From the NCBI GenBank assembly GCA_012064415.1, contig SSNU01000314.1, positions 62,001-126,000 on the forward strand: a stretch of DNA of 64,000 nt. The letters are read 5' to 3'. This document shows positions 1 through 11,189 of the stretch, piece by piece. The notes below the pieces were generated by a model. The model ran no database searches and was not told the origin of the DNA. It was given only the letters and a program-made list of their open reading frames with translations. Position numbers and translations under genes: made by a program. The DNA comes from Gyrodactylus bullatarudis. Lineage: Eukaryota > Platyhelminthes > Monogenea > Gyrodactylidea > Gyrodactylidae. Each line of letters opens with the position of its first letter. The first letter of the stretch is position 1.

Positions 1-3000
1 GCACATACTGATAATGAAGTTGGAAGAATCCTGAATAATTCCATTCGAGGGTTGCAATCAAGAAATGCAACCTGTATTCTTAACCGAGATGGCTTTGAGA
101 TGAATATCAGTGAGGAACTTTGCAAAATCCAGCACGGTAATCAAATTGAGGATTTACATCAATATTGCTCTGGGTTTCAATGTCATTCTTGGGCCAAAAC
201 AAAAGCATCAGAAGTAAGAAATTCCAACCAAAAATTTTAATCATAATTTTAAAATCATATGAAACTCTAGTGCTCTACAGAATGTGGTCCAGGAATCATG
301 ACTGGTCAAATTAAATGTAATCTGGCCCGTTATATTGGAGCAGGAAAATTTTCTGTTAGCCAAGTTGGAAATGAAGAATGTCTCACATCCTTAGATAGAC
401 CTAATACCTTGCTAATTGAAGAAGATAATCTGATAACTCCATCTTATATGACTGAAAATCAGGCCGGCTCATTGGGTCTTCGATTTATCCCTGGATTGAA
501 TGATACCACAAAAGCATTTTCAACAACCTGTGATTCTGGCCCTTGTTGGATTCCAGTCTACAAATGGAATTCCAGCCAATGGTCTGAGGTTGGTTTCTAA
601 TCCATCATCTGTATAGAATTTTATGTTATCAAATATTTTTGCACTTTTAATGATATTTTTATGATACCCATGATATATTTGAGTGGAAAAACTAGTTATT
701 ACCCATAGATTCATTCTTATCTTATTTTGCCAAATATCTTATTACCAACGTATTTCCTCAATAAAAGTTTACGCATAAGCAAATCGATAATGATAAACTT
801 GGTTGGTTTGAATTTATTTTAAAAACATCAAATTATTTTGCAGTGCTCAAAAGATTGCGAGAAACAATTTCAGACACGTCGAGTTTACTGTGTCATGCAC
901 TATCGTCTAAGAAAGAAAAGGTCCTTGGTAATTAATGAAGAGAACGCACAAAACCTTGCAGAAATAGACTCTTCAATTTGTTTGAAGGAAATAGGCCCTG
1001 CCAATATTCCATCTGTTAGGCCGTGTCAATCATCTGCTTGCTCACAATGGCAAGTCAACTCTTGGTCCAAGGTATGTCAGGAAGCAAAGTTATTAGAAAT
1101 CAAGTTATTAATGATAAAGCTAGTTGACATTTTTAAAATTATTTTTCTTTGGATAGCTAGCAACAAAATTATCTTTTGAATTCGAAAGGAGCTAGTAAGT
1201 TATTAAAATAAAAAAGAATTCTGAAAATTTATCCATGTTTTGAATTTCAAAAATGCACCACTTTTCATACTTTTGAGCTCAAAGTTTTTATCGATTTCGA
1301 AGATTTAAAGCAATAAGATACCGACATTAGTGATCTACGTTAGAGAAAGAATTCGAATTGACCAAAAAAATTTGGAGATATTTCTCTGAATTTCTGTGAC
1401 CTAATTGGAATCTTTTGTCTAATGTTGATTCCAAATATTAGAATTTATTCGCTTCTACTCTCTGAAATCAATAAAAACATTGAATAGAGAAATATATTAG
1501 AGATTAGCACCACTCGGCGGTTCTCGATAAGGCTGATAGTTGGCTAATAGGAAGACTTCTTCCTATAAACATACTTAAGCATTTTTCAGGATCGTATGAT
1601 AACAAAAAGGTCAAACGTTGAAAAAAAGGAAAATTTTGTCATTTTCGAAATTGAATAAATGGCCTAATTTCGGCCGGATGGAATTTTTTTTTAATTTCAT
1701 CAACTTATGGGCTTATTTGGTTATATGATTCTAAGATAATTTTATTCCTGTCTATCCAGTGAGAAATTTTTTAGTTTTTTTCATCTTCATCAACTAGTTT
1801 TTAAGGAATGAACTATTCACAGCTATTCATTTTAGTGTTATGGATTTTGTAATGTTGGCCTACAAATACGTGATATTCACTGTATTAACATTTCGGACAA
1901 TAATATCATTGATGATTCATACTGTGATTCAAAGATTAAAGAAAATCATTTACAAATATGCCAACTAGAGGAGAACTGTCCAAAGTGGACGATAACCAGC
2001 TGGTCAAAGGTATGTTTCTATTCTTGGAAAAATTTATTATTATTTAAAAGTACACACTCGTAAACAGAATTTTGAAAAGCTGAATTTATTTTTTAAATTA
2101 GTGTGAAGCTACTTGTGGATTGGGTTATCGAAGAAGAAGGGTCGATTGTCAACCAGAAATTTCATCTGATAAAAAGTTGTCAGAAATGCCAGAAAAGATT
2201 CAGGCGATCTTCCTTAGTGATGAAATCAACCTAGATGATCCCATTGTTGGAAACTTCTTAACTCACGAGTTAATCCCAAGAAATGCCACTTGTTCAGGAC
2301 CAAAACCAATTAGTGAAAGTGAATGTTTCCAGATTACATGTCCTGAGAAAATTTCTTTTTGGTGGCCAACTATTCAGAGCGATCAAGTGAGGGATATTTC
2401 GACATTAATCATTTTATTTTAAATTCATTTAAAACTCATCCTAGTGCATAATGAAAGCACCAGATAACTGTGAATTTGGAACCATGAAAAGAGTGTTTAT
2501 CTGTATCGATTTAAAGAATGGTGATCGAAATTCGTGCTTGAAAAAAGATCTACCTCCCGAAATGATGCCTTGTCTTTCAAATGAATGCAAGACCTACACA
2601 TGGATGCCTGGCAATTGGACACGAGTGAGTGTTTCTTGAGATAAAGTGAAAAAAAACTATTCTCTGAGGACCTAGAGTACTGCTTTTCTTCAGTAGTAGT
2701 TGAAAAACGTTAAAAGCTTTGTTGTAAACTTTATGATCATGAATCTAGAATATTTCTGAACAGAATTTCAGAGCAGAAGAATTAATCTCTGTACAAATGA
2801 TTTTATTTAGCCAGACAACTTTTTGAGTTTACTAAGTATTTTGATATCTCACTATTTCAACTTTAAAATACTCCTCCGTATGATCATCTTGAGAAGAAAA
2901 GTGGTGTTTTAATCTAGGTTTTTAGAAATTTGCAATAATTTTTTATTCAAAATGCAGATTTCAACAAGAATATGTGTAATCTTTATAATAATTTCAGTGT

Positions 3001-6000
3001 GATCATGATTGTCGACGTAAATACAAGTACAGATCAATCACATGTGTTGATAACTTTGGTAATAAGGCCGATAATGAAAATTGTGTCTACTCGATCAGAC
3101 CAAGGGATCGCGAGTTCTGCCCATGTAAGAGGATTAGAATATTGTTTTTATTTTTACATCCAAATCAATTAATTTTTCAAGGTAATGTCAAGACTTGTAA
3201 AGATGTCCAACGGATTATGAATAAGCCTAAAGATGGAACCTACACCCTGAATTATGGGACAAGATTACTCAAAGTTTGTTAAACAATTCAATCATTTATC
3301 AACATTGAATTACTTTCGAGTAGAAAACACACATTTCTTTGTAATTGATATTATTCTTGCTGATATCAAATTATGCATAGAATTTTAATTAAATTTTTAA
3401 TTTCATAAATATTCATTCATTGTAATTTGATATATCAGGGTTGTGAACTAGCTTTTCAACCATGACTCTGTTGTAAAGTTGATTCATTAAGAATGTTTTT
3501 TACAGATCTATTGTGCTGATATGGAGTCAGAAGAGCCTAGCGAGTACATAACATTGTACGAAAAGAATTACTCCCGCAACGGAGCTTACATAAAAAAGTA
3601 TAGTAAAATCTGAAACGATTAGAGAAATAATAAACTTTATTTTTTATAATTTAGAAATAACACTCATGCGGAGGAATGTTGTCCAGTTTACGATGAAGAG
3701 GAATCCTTGGTTGGTAAGAAATATTGTGGAAATGCAGTCTATTCACGGCAACTAGAAAGTGAAACAGTTTTCCATAAGGTCAGGATAAACTTGTCAGCCT
3801 TGAAGATTGATGGTAATTTACCTATTTTCTATGATCCTATGATTATCCTTTAATAATATTTAAATATCATATATACTAGCAAGTAGTTATGAGTAATATT
3901 GATTTTTATTTCAGTGAACGATTTAAGATTTGCTCTCAATTCAAAGAATTTCCCAGTTGCTTTTGGCTCAGCTAGAGATTGTTACAATGAACAGTCTTGT
4001 AAATTAGTAAGTTATTCTTTCAAGGTGTAGAATTATTCAAATTATTGATCTACTCTTGAGTCTTTAAAATTGATTGTGAAGTGAAGAAGATAATGAGACA
4101 TTCGAAATTGGTGATGACACGATTGATGCATATAATCATTCATCTAGCTAGATTATTTAATTGGCCGCAGGCGTTACTCCTCTTCAACCACTGTAAATAA
4201 AGTAAAAATTTTTGTCTGATTCCGGAAAATTAATCAATCTCCAAACAATGTCATTCATTCCACGTTTGTTGTTTGTAGTCAGAATTGTTGAAATAAAGTT
4301 GGAAATCTATGATTTTTACAGAAATCTCGATGTTTTCATCAAGAATTTTATAAAGATTTTTTGGAATCCTACCCTTGTTGCCCACTTTTACCAGTTGAAG
4401 AAAAAAATTATTTTAATGAGAAATATCGCCATTTTTCAAATTTCATATTAACGCCAAAATCCCATTTTTTAGAACTTTGAACCGAGAATTTTTATTGATT
4501 TGAGAGTTGGAGGTTGGTTAAAAGAGGTTTTTTAGGATCAAGATTAGACAAGAAAGCTGACTAGCACCGTCAAATTACCGACAGTTGCCCCATTTACGAG
4601 ACATTATCGAAATTTCATTGATTTTCGAGTAGTGAAAATGATCAAAAAAGGAAATTAAGCTCATGAATGATAATAAGGCTGTGCATCAGTTGAATTGACT
4701 TTGTTGTCTACTCTTGAGTAGGATTCCAGAAAATCTTTACCAAATTCGAATTCTTGTTAAAAAAATCGAGATTTCTATAAAAATCATAGATTCCCAACTT
4801 TATATTGATTAGCTTTATTTCTTCCTGATATTCAGAAAGACAATTATTTTCCGAATCTCACAATGAGTTGATGATCCGATAAGAGGTTAAAATTAAAATA
4901 TAATCATGAGAGCTCAAAATTCGTATGGGATCCGAGCTAGCGTTCTTCAGATTCAGAAATATTCCGAAAATTTCCGAATCGCCACAATTTTACTTCTGAT
5001 GTAAGCAAAAAAATAACTATGAAATAAGTTTTGATTTGTTTTATTGTATAGAAATCCTACACATTTTTAATCAAATAACAATTCTTCTCTAGAGTTAAAT
5101 TTTATATTGTCTTAGCAAGCTATTTCCCTGGTATTAATCCTTGATCTATTATTATCAAAGCCTGAAGAACGATAGATAGGTCCAATTAAGATCCTAGGTA
5201 TCCTTAGAGATGGTTCTTGCGAAGAAGAAAAAGGTATCAAATTTCTTTTAGAAGCTATAGAATTTTAATTTGAATAATTTTTGAAAAAATATATATTTCA
5301 CAAGATTATCGAAAATAATGAATAGTGCAGCACCTATACTTATAAAGGTTACTAGAATTATTTCGTTCTAGGTGCTTAGATAATATATCCCACAGGATGG
5401 TCTTATTTGGTAATGGATTAACTAGTTAGAAAAACCTTAGGGGTACGCCAGAGGATATAGAAATAATCCGAGTTGCATGAGATGTTGGACCAGTGGATTG
5501 AGCATTGGACTATAATGCGAGAGGTCCCAGGTTTCAAATCCCAGGTTGTGGCGAGTCCAAAAGAGGACGAAACGCGCGTATATGTCTACCATATATGTAT
5601 ACTTAGATTATTTCTAAATGCTATGTGAGTTTCTTTCGTACCAGTCTCGGTGGGATCCATTAGTAAGCTGTAACATTCAGCGACATGGGCTAATCCATTA
5701 CCAAATAAGACGATCCTGTGGGATATATTACCTAAGCACCTAGAACGAAATAATTCTAGTAAACTTGTTTTAATAATTTTATTTTCGGTAGCTTTTCGGA
5801 TTATTTCTTCTGAATCTGAAGAACGCCACCCTAATCCTAACTTATCGGTTCATTTTGGAAAATATTGTGATTTCTGTAACAATAACTTTGGAATAACTAA
5901 AGCAAAATTAAATTTTTTATTAAAGGGAAAATTCCGAATAAACTTTGAAGGAACTGATTTTACAATTGATAACGATAATAGTTGGGAAGAACTCGGCCTA

Positions 6001-6108
6001 CATGCTGATATAAAATTCAGTAGCAATAACAAAATTGTTGACGGCACCTGTGGTGGAGGCTGTGGCGTGTGCCTACCCAAAAATAACCAAATCCAACTAG
6101 TTTTATGA
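1..6108 (+). CDS. ADAMTS9: ADAMTS9/20 (GON-1)-like secreted metalloprotease, 3' exons only
   Basis: C-terminal part of a secreted ADAMTS protease of the GON-1/ADAMTS9/ADAMTS20 type, which acts on extracellular matrix proteoglycans. I trace twelve exons: 1-213 (open at the window edge), 271-588, 844-1071, 1836-2009, 2102-2386, 2445-2624, 2998-3124, 3182-3273, 3506-3597, 3655-3812, 3915-4006 and 5926-6108 (stop TGA). All introns are GT-AG and frames join. Exons 1-7 carry six thrombospondin type-1 repeats. Each repeat is split just before its first cysteine, with the W-x-x-W part ending one exon and C-x-x-x-C opening the next. Exons 8-12 form the GON domain, recognisable by CKDVQRIMNKPKDGTY, the YCADM and EYITL strings, FHKVRINLSALKID, GSARDCY and the terminal GTCGGGCGVC. 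Propeptide, catalytic zinc site and disintegrin parts lie upstream of the window. Family assignment is firm because the GON domain is diagnostic. ADAMTS9 versus ADAMTS20 cannot be separated; invertebrates usually have one. Confidence 0.9.
1150..1830. repeat. Decayed foldback MITE, family B, in the ADAMTS intron
   Basis: TTTTATCGATTTCGAAGATT near 1288 and its inverted partner TGAAATCAATAAAAACATTG near 1465, with GAGAAAGAATTCGAATTGAC and GGAATCTTTTGTCTAATGTT between. Same family as 48056-48699 but more diverged. It fills most of the intron between exons 3 and 4. Confidence 0.55.
3182..4006 (+). CDS. ADAMTS9: GON-domain exons 8-11 of the ADAMTS9-like gene
   Basis: Four exons (3182-3273, 3506-3597, 3655-3812, 3915-4006) encode most of the GON domain, the cysteine-rich terminal module found only in GON-1-type ADAMTS proteases and needed for their roles in cell migration and ER-to-Golgi transport. 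In order: CKDVQ at the start, an aspartate-glycine-tyrosine strand (KDGTY), YCADMES, EYITLYEKN, paired cysteines (AEECCPV), FHKVRINLSALKID, then NDLRFALNSKNFPVAFGSARDCY. The intron 3598-3654 is only 57 nt. Confidence 0.88.
4287..4816. mobile_element. Foldback MITE, family A copy in the GON intron
   Basis: About 530 bp with long imperfect inverted ends. The left end reads AAAGTTGGAAATCTATGATT, followed by TTTTTACAGAAATCTCGAT; the right end is its reverse complement (ATAAAAATCATAGATTCCC then AACTTTATATTGATTAGC). Both sub-terminal parts carry GGAATCCTAC in opposite orientation. It shares termini and core with copies at 9472-10097 and 42645-43056. No open frame. It is a non-autonomous element; the source transposase family is unknown. 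Confidence 0.7.
5325..5760. mobile_element. Inverted-repeat element with tRNA-like and hammerhead-like core
   Basis: Two nearly identical arms of about 70 bp, 5351-5420 and 5691-5760 (ACTAGAATTATTTCGTTCTA...), flank a core with RNA polymerase III-like boxes: A-box-like 5485-5498 and B-box-like 5530-5541. A hammerhead-like block follows at 5545-5600. The outer left end (GTGCAGCACCTATACTTATA) and the arm start match the two ends of the Penelope-like copy at 53592-54085, so this non-autonomous element and that retroelement share terminal sequences. It lies in the last intron of the ADAMTS-like gene, shortly before the final exon. Confidence 0.65.
5545..5600 (+). ncRNA. Degenerate hammerhead-ribozyme-like motif
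   Basis: A four-base-pair helix II (GTCC 5555-5558 with GGAC 5565-5568) is followed directly by GAAA (5569-5572) and a tiny helix III in ACGCGCGT (5572-5579), ending in a GTA cleavage-type triplet. This is the layout of hammerheads in Sm-alpha-type SINEs and Penelope-like elements. The CTGATGA strand expected before helix II reads GTGGCGA, so this copy is probably inactive. Confidence 0.5.
5926..6108 (+). CDS. ADAMTS9: Last exon of the ADAMTS9/GON-1-like gene (GON domain end)
   Basis: Terminal coding exon with the last 60 residues of the GON domain (starts GKFRINFEGTDF, ends NNQIQLVL, stop TGA). The acceptor AAAG at 5922-5925 follows a T-rich tract and joins in phase 0 to the donor after codon TTA at 4004-4006, giving ...EQSCKL-GKFRINFEG. 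The same frame stays open upstream from about 5761, but including that stretch breaks the phase and inserts about 50 residues absent from GON domains, so I treat it as intron. The intron before this exon (4007-5925) holds a foldback MITE and a tRNA/hammerhead-like element. Confidence 0.85.
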   Translation, partial: GKFRINFEGTDFTIDNDNSWEELGLHADIKFSSNNKIVDGTCGGGCGVCLPKNNQIQLVL

Positions 6109-6847
6109 GCTGCATTGCTTGACAGGACAGGCAGATTATGATGATATCTCTTTTATATTTTTTTTTGCATTTTTATTTGAAACATGAAACAAAATGTATC
6201 AATCAATGAGAATGTTTAGTCGAAGAAATTATCTGCCCCGTTGATGTATTAACAAATTTGTGTTTATTAATCAAACATTTCTCTCTTTAAATTACTCATT
6301 CTGTTAATTTTTAACATTATTTATTCGAGTATTTTAGTTTGGGACAACCAAAATTTTCTTCCCACTACCATAGCTTTGAGTATACGAGAAAAAAAAGAAT
6401 TTTTGATTAACAGGTTTATTTATCAAAAATATGTAAATATATACAATTCAGTCTCATCTTTGTAAATAAAACACTTCAAACTACAATAATAATTATTATT
6501 ACAAAGTTATTTATCAGTACATCGTTTATTGATATTAAATAGTCCCATTACACAGTTGTATTGTTAATAATTCATTCATTTTTTCAAGAGACTCTTATAT
6601 ATATATATGTAGCCTACTGAAAAAGTGAATTGTATCTCTTCCACCGAAATGATTTTTTAAATGTAAATAAATATGTATTTGTTTCAATGAAACTTGATTT
6701 CGTCACTCTACAATCGACAACCGCTCTTCATCCTGAGATTTTTAGACGAATAAACAAAATTCTCTGAGTCTGTCCTCTACTCTCTTTTTTGAGAAGAGCA
6801 AACTCTCAAAAGCCGATAAAAGACTCAAATTGAATAAAAATTTATAG
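6109..6847. other. Convergent 3' intergenic region
   Basis: 739 bp between the stop codons of two convergent genes (ADAMTS9-like on +, Ig-like membrane protein on -). Plus-strand AATAAA-type signals near 6465 and 6660 could end the ADAMTS transcript. No open frame or repeat of note beyond a short TA run near 6600. Confidence 0.6.
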
Positions 6848-7666
6848 TTATCGAGTGTTAACGTATATTTTGATAGCAATTAATAAAATCAATAGACTCA
6901 TCAACAGGTTTAAAGTGGTGAATGCAAAATTGAGATAATACCATCTGAAGTTAGCGGTATCATTAATTGCACTAGATCCTTCTACAGATGATTCTGTAAT
7001 GCATTTTTCTGCATCGATTTCCTCAGCCCATACTTGTGTGGAGCCAATGAGAATTTCTCCATCCATAAAAGTTTCCTGACATGTGAAGTAATGTCGTTGG
7101 ATTTTATCTTTTTCACTATGGTAGCACTGAGTGAGTGAAGTCTCTGTTATGACAGTCAAGATTGGCAAGAGACCGTTGGAATCGATTGCAAGAGAACTCC
7201 CTCCACTAGATGATTGACATAAAATGCAGAATTCTGAATTCTTGACATATTTTTTTGTCATAATTATTGCTTCCGGTGGTGTATGCCGGAAAATTCTTAT
7301 TTTATTAGATTCTGTTACCTTGTCTAATCCATGATTTGCTCTACAGCTGATTAGGCCGTTAGTTAAACTATTATAGGTTACGTTAAAGTGGAACCCATTC
7401 CTTGAAACAAGACCAGATATCCGAATGCTGCTCCGAAATTCTGATCTGACTAGAGTGGATCGATGATCAGATTGGAAAATATTCTTGACCTCAACGACAG
7501 GCTTTGTATCGATTAAGATTTCAGCATCTTCATACGAAATTAATGAGAAGCAGAGTAGCATGGCTGGTCTCTTCTCACTTGACCAAAAGTTTCCACTTAT
7601 TTCCATCTGTCCATTTTGAGTATGTAAACTCATGAGTAAAAATAAAAGTAATGAGCACATTTTCAT
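6848..7666 (-). CDS. Predicted type I membrane protein with two Ig-like folds
   Basis: Uninterrupted 272-codon frame on the minus strand. The first ATG (7666) starts a strong signal peptide (MKMCSLLLFLLMSLHTQNG). The ectodomain (about 20-240) has two cysteine pairs with Ig-like surroundings: C39 (MLLCF) with C108 (LISCRA), and C147/C150 with C196 (YFTCQE); C181 and C222 are extra. NVT near residue 95 and NDT near 235 are N-glycosylation sites. A hydrophobic span (about 243-265) is followed by a short basic tail. Together this suggests a cell-surface Ig-superfamily protein, but I do not recognise a named family. A TTG codon seven residues upstream is in frame, and CTAG just before the ATG could be an acceptor for a 5' UTR exon. 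A lone exon among many-exon neighbours is notable. Confidence 0.6.
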   Translation of the reverse strand: MKMCSLLLFLLMSLHTQNGQMEISGNFWSSEKRPAMLLCFSLISYEDAEILIDTKPVVEVKNIFQSDHRSTLVRSEFRSSIRISGLVSRNGFHFNVTYNSLTNGLISCRANHGLDKVTESNKIRIFRHTPPEAIIMTKKYVKNSEFCILCQSSSGGSSLAIDSNGLLPILTVITETSLTQCYHSEKDKIQRHYFTCQETFMDGEILIGSTQVWAEEIDAEKCITESSVEGSSAINDTANFRWYYLNFAFTTLNLLMSLLILLIAIKIYVNTR

Positions 7667-9471
7667 TTCTAGAGAAACTTTTTTCAATGAAAGTTTTGTT
7701 AATTCTTAAATATATATACAGTATTCAATATATCATGTAAGTAAGAAGGAGTTCCCTATTGATTTTGCGAAGTACAAAAACTCTTGAGTTTATTTTATGG
7801 GTTGCTTGTTATTTGTTCATGATTGGACAGTGGCAGATCAAAAGAGTTCATTCTTATAAATTAATATATTTCCAAGCTGTTATCAACTCTTATAAATGGT
7901 TGATATGTCTGTATTTGAAACACCTGTCGAGGTCTCTTATTCGACCAATACGAACGAATTACGTATACTTTACTTTAAGTCCAGAAGGAAGATTTAATCT
8001 CTAAGAACTTTATTTTAAATTTATTCAACAAATTTTCCTTGATATTTTCTCATAACTTTGTTCATTTTCATTAAACTGGATTTGATTAAATTTTAGACAG
8101 TTATCAAAATTAAAATCATTTCAAAATATCCTGCAACAATCAAATGGATCAATTTAACATATTCTCAATACTCATGCATAGTATACGTATTTATGTCATC
8201 ATAAACTAACTAGTCATTGATCATTGATCAATAATAAAAATGATACAAGATTTAATCCAACATAGTCCCTTTCTCAACTTGGATAAATGGAACGATTTTG
8301 GGATAAGAATCTAATCTAAGATGCCTGAATTTCAAACATGTATTCTGATTAAAAAAGGAAACTTTTACACAGAAATGATGAATTCATCATTAGAAACGAG
8401 TTGGCCTCCATATAATGCCAGACTTGTTTAGTCTTGCTGACTTGAAGTCATACAGGAATGTTGAGAATAGAATGCTGTTCATTCTTACTGTCTCTATTTT
8501 CTGAGTGTATTAAACAATTAAATTAATCCAAGCTTAAATACCCCTCAAGAATGTAACGACTTGTCAATACACCGAAAAGCTTCATGAAAAAAAGATATGA
8601 TACACTTACAGAATAGGAATTTTAAACTTTATCGTGTTATCACCTGAAAAGAAAGGTTTTCCTTGAGTGCGATTTATTTTAGAATAAATACACCCTCGAC
8701 TAGGGTTCTCAAAATGTAAAAAGAGACTTAATTTTTACTATAAAAATCCATATTTGAAATGTCTTAATAAAATTTTGTATCTCAGGAAAAATTGAAAATT
8801 TTCAAAATGAGATTGATTCAGTTGACTTTCTCTACTACATATGGCAATTTGTAATTATTTTATTATTCAGACTAATTGGTAAGATATAAATTTATGACAG
8901 CTTTACTTTTAAGTATCTCAACTCAATTATTAGTTGACTTTCTTTCATTGAAACTGGTAATTTCCATATAATAATATCAGAGGAAATGGTACATGCATGC
9001 AAGAGAATAAATTAAGATATAAAAAATTAGATAGAGAGAACTTTATCGAACTTTCGTAGGAATTTGAGAGACCAATAAATTTACCTATCCCTTTTCTTTG
9101 TTAGTATGATTAGATTTTCCACATTTATTTCAATTAACCAAGTATTTTTAAATTCATTTCTTGAGCATTCTCTCTTGCAGAATGAGAACATTATCAGATA
9201 TTTAATCTTTTATTTTAATCTGAGGACTCAAAGGGAAATATCTCCTCTTTTTGGAAAGAGGAAACATCAAAGAAATTCTTCCGTCCATGAATCTGGTTGG
9301 ACAAGAAGGAAAATGGATTCTTCCAAATCCTTTACAGATATTAAAATAGGTCTCAGTAGAATAATATTACTTACCTATAATTGGTTATAACAACAGTTGA
9401 TTTCGAAACCCAATGGCCTTTTTTTATATCGCCAAATTTATGCATCAAAATTTTACAGAGAATTCATAAAC
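7667..9471. other. Intergenic, no supported gene
   Basis: About 1.8 kb upstream of the Ig-like gene. A TATATATATTTA stretch near 7712-7726 could serve as the minus-strand promoter of that gene. Open frames here (for example 7759-8004) start with non-ATG codons and show no recognisable protein. A piece near 8690-8800 resembles a dispersed repeat also seen around 34900-35170 and 44040-44280. Confidence 0.45.
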
Positions 9472-10097
9472 CTAATTGGTATGAAGTTCGGAATCTAGGA
9501 TTTTTACAGAAATCTCGATTTTTTCAACAAGAATTTGAACTTTGTTATGATTTTTTGGAATCCTACTCATGTTGGCGATTTTTTCGAACTGAAAATTTTT
9601 ATTGATTTGAAAGTGGGAGGCTGATCGAAAGAGTTTTTTCAGGATCAAGATTAGACAAGAAAATCAATTCAACTGAATCTGATCTTATGCATAATCACAT
9701 TATCGTTTGGGAACGGAATTTCGATTTTTTGATCATTTTCACTACTTGAAAATCAATGAAATTTCGATAATTCGAAATCTCTCAAAAATGGGGAAACTTT
9801 TGATAATTTGACGGTGCTATTCAGCTTTATTATCTAATCCAGATCCAGAAATAACTTTTTCGATCAGCCTCCCACTTTCAAGTCAACAAAAATTTTTAGC
9901 TCAAAGTTCGAAAAAATGTGATTTTGGAGCCAAATGGGAAATATAAATATTTTTTTTCAAAATTTTTTTTCCAAATTGTAAAAATGGACAACATGAGTAG
10001 GATTCCAGAAAATCTTTATAAAATTCGAATTCTTGTTTAAAAATATCGAGATTTCCGTAAAAATCATAGATTCCCGACTTCATATCAACAAACTTTA
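9472..10097. mobile_element. Foldback MITE, family A, best-preserved copy
   Basis: About 625 bp. The outer arms are inverted copies: ATGAAGTTCGGAATCTAGGA at the left against TAGATTCCCGACTTCATAT at the right, each followed inward by an ACAGAAATCTCGAT-type block, the GGAATCCTACTCATG block, and an inner arm (AAAGTGGGAGGCTGATCGAA against TCGATCAGCCTCCCACTTT). No coding capacity. The transcript of either strand would fold into a long hairpin. Confidence 0.72.
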
Positions 10098-11189
10098 TTT
10101 AAATCTATAGTTCTCTGTTTAATAATCCCTTTAAGAGTAACTGCCATTTCAGCTTGTAAGTGACAGATCAAAATGTTTGTTATCACTTGAACCATAATTT
10201 AATTTACTGTCGTTAGTATTTAATTTACAAGAAATGTATATCTTATCTGACTGAAATGACGGAAATTTATGACATTTTTAACATTTTTACTTGTTATAAT
10301 ATACAATTTAGAAAATCAATTTTGAATTTTAAAAATATGATTTTCTTACACTCGAATCTAGAATCCAGAATGATGCAGCATCATTGATGCTAGGGAAGAG
10401 TATCTTTTTGTGATTTATTTTTTATTATCTTGACTATTTCTATCAATGGGCAGTGTAAAGCTGATACTCGTTTCATTGATAAAATTCTAGGTCTATTTTC
10501 CTGATACAAAATGGATTTTTTATTGCCGATTGAGGCAAATTCAGAATAGATATAATACTATAACTAAATAACTTTATTCACAGTATCAGATTCTTGTCTT
10601 GATATTTTCTGAGTTTGAGCGACCTTTTGAAAATACCACATTTTTGAACTAGGATACCATGAACTTGGAGATAAATTTTAATAAGAATTAATGCTTATAA
10701 TAATAGAACGTTCTATCGAAAAAGTAAGAAGATATAGTTATTGAATAAAAATATTACTTGATCAACGACAAAAAATGATTTCATCTATGAAAAATGTCAG
10801 AAATGACATCCCTACTACAATTAGAAATTAGAAATGCTCGAATCAATTACTAAGTCCCTGTAACTTGATTTATTTTAGAACATATTCCCGAACTAAAGCA
10901 TAATTATGTCGCTTGACTTGAATTTGTAGCAAGAGAATTATAATTGTTAATTACTCTTAACAATTTAGATAAAAAATTCGATTAATTCTTTGAATCCATT
11001 CATGAAATTCTTTAATTGAATCTTTTGGAAAAAATGAGTACAATAATTATGAAGTAAAATCGATTGTTGGCTTCTTTTAGAGTTTTTATTAAGAATCACA
11101 TTATTAATGAAAAAATTCCCATCCAAACATAAAAATGAACATTTCACAAAGATTATGGTTGGAGCAATAAAATCTGATTCTTAATAGTT
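10098..11189. other. Intergenic, nothing recognised
   Basis: About 1.1 kb of AT-rich sequence between a foldback element and a Penelope-like fragment. No conserved coding frame, RNA gene or clear repeat seen. Confidence 0.4.

Noticed and set aside
5478..5550. A functional tRNA gene
   Set aside because: A and B boxes are recognisable but the anticodon and acceptor stems do not pair. It is a tRNA-derived element. The same holds for 36892-36970.
5761..5925. Open frame extending the last ADAMTS exon upstream, with a tempting CDFCNN stretch
   Set aside because: Using the acceptor at 5790-5791 puts the GON domain out of frame with the previous exon and adds about 50 residues not found in GON domains. 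The acceptor at 5924-5925 gives a perfect phase 0 join.
7667..7687. TTG start for the Ig-like protein (seven extra residues)
   Set aside because: Eukaryotic initiation needs ATG; the ATG at 7666 opens directly into the signal peptide.
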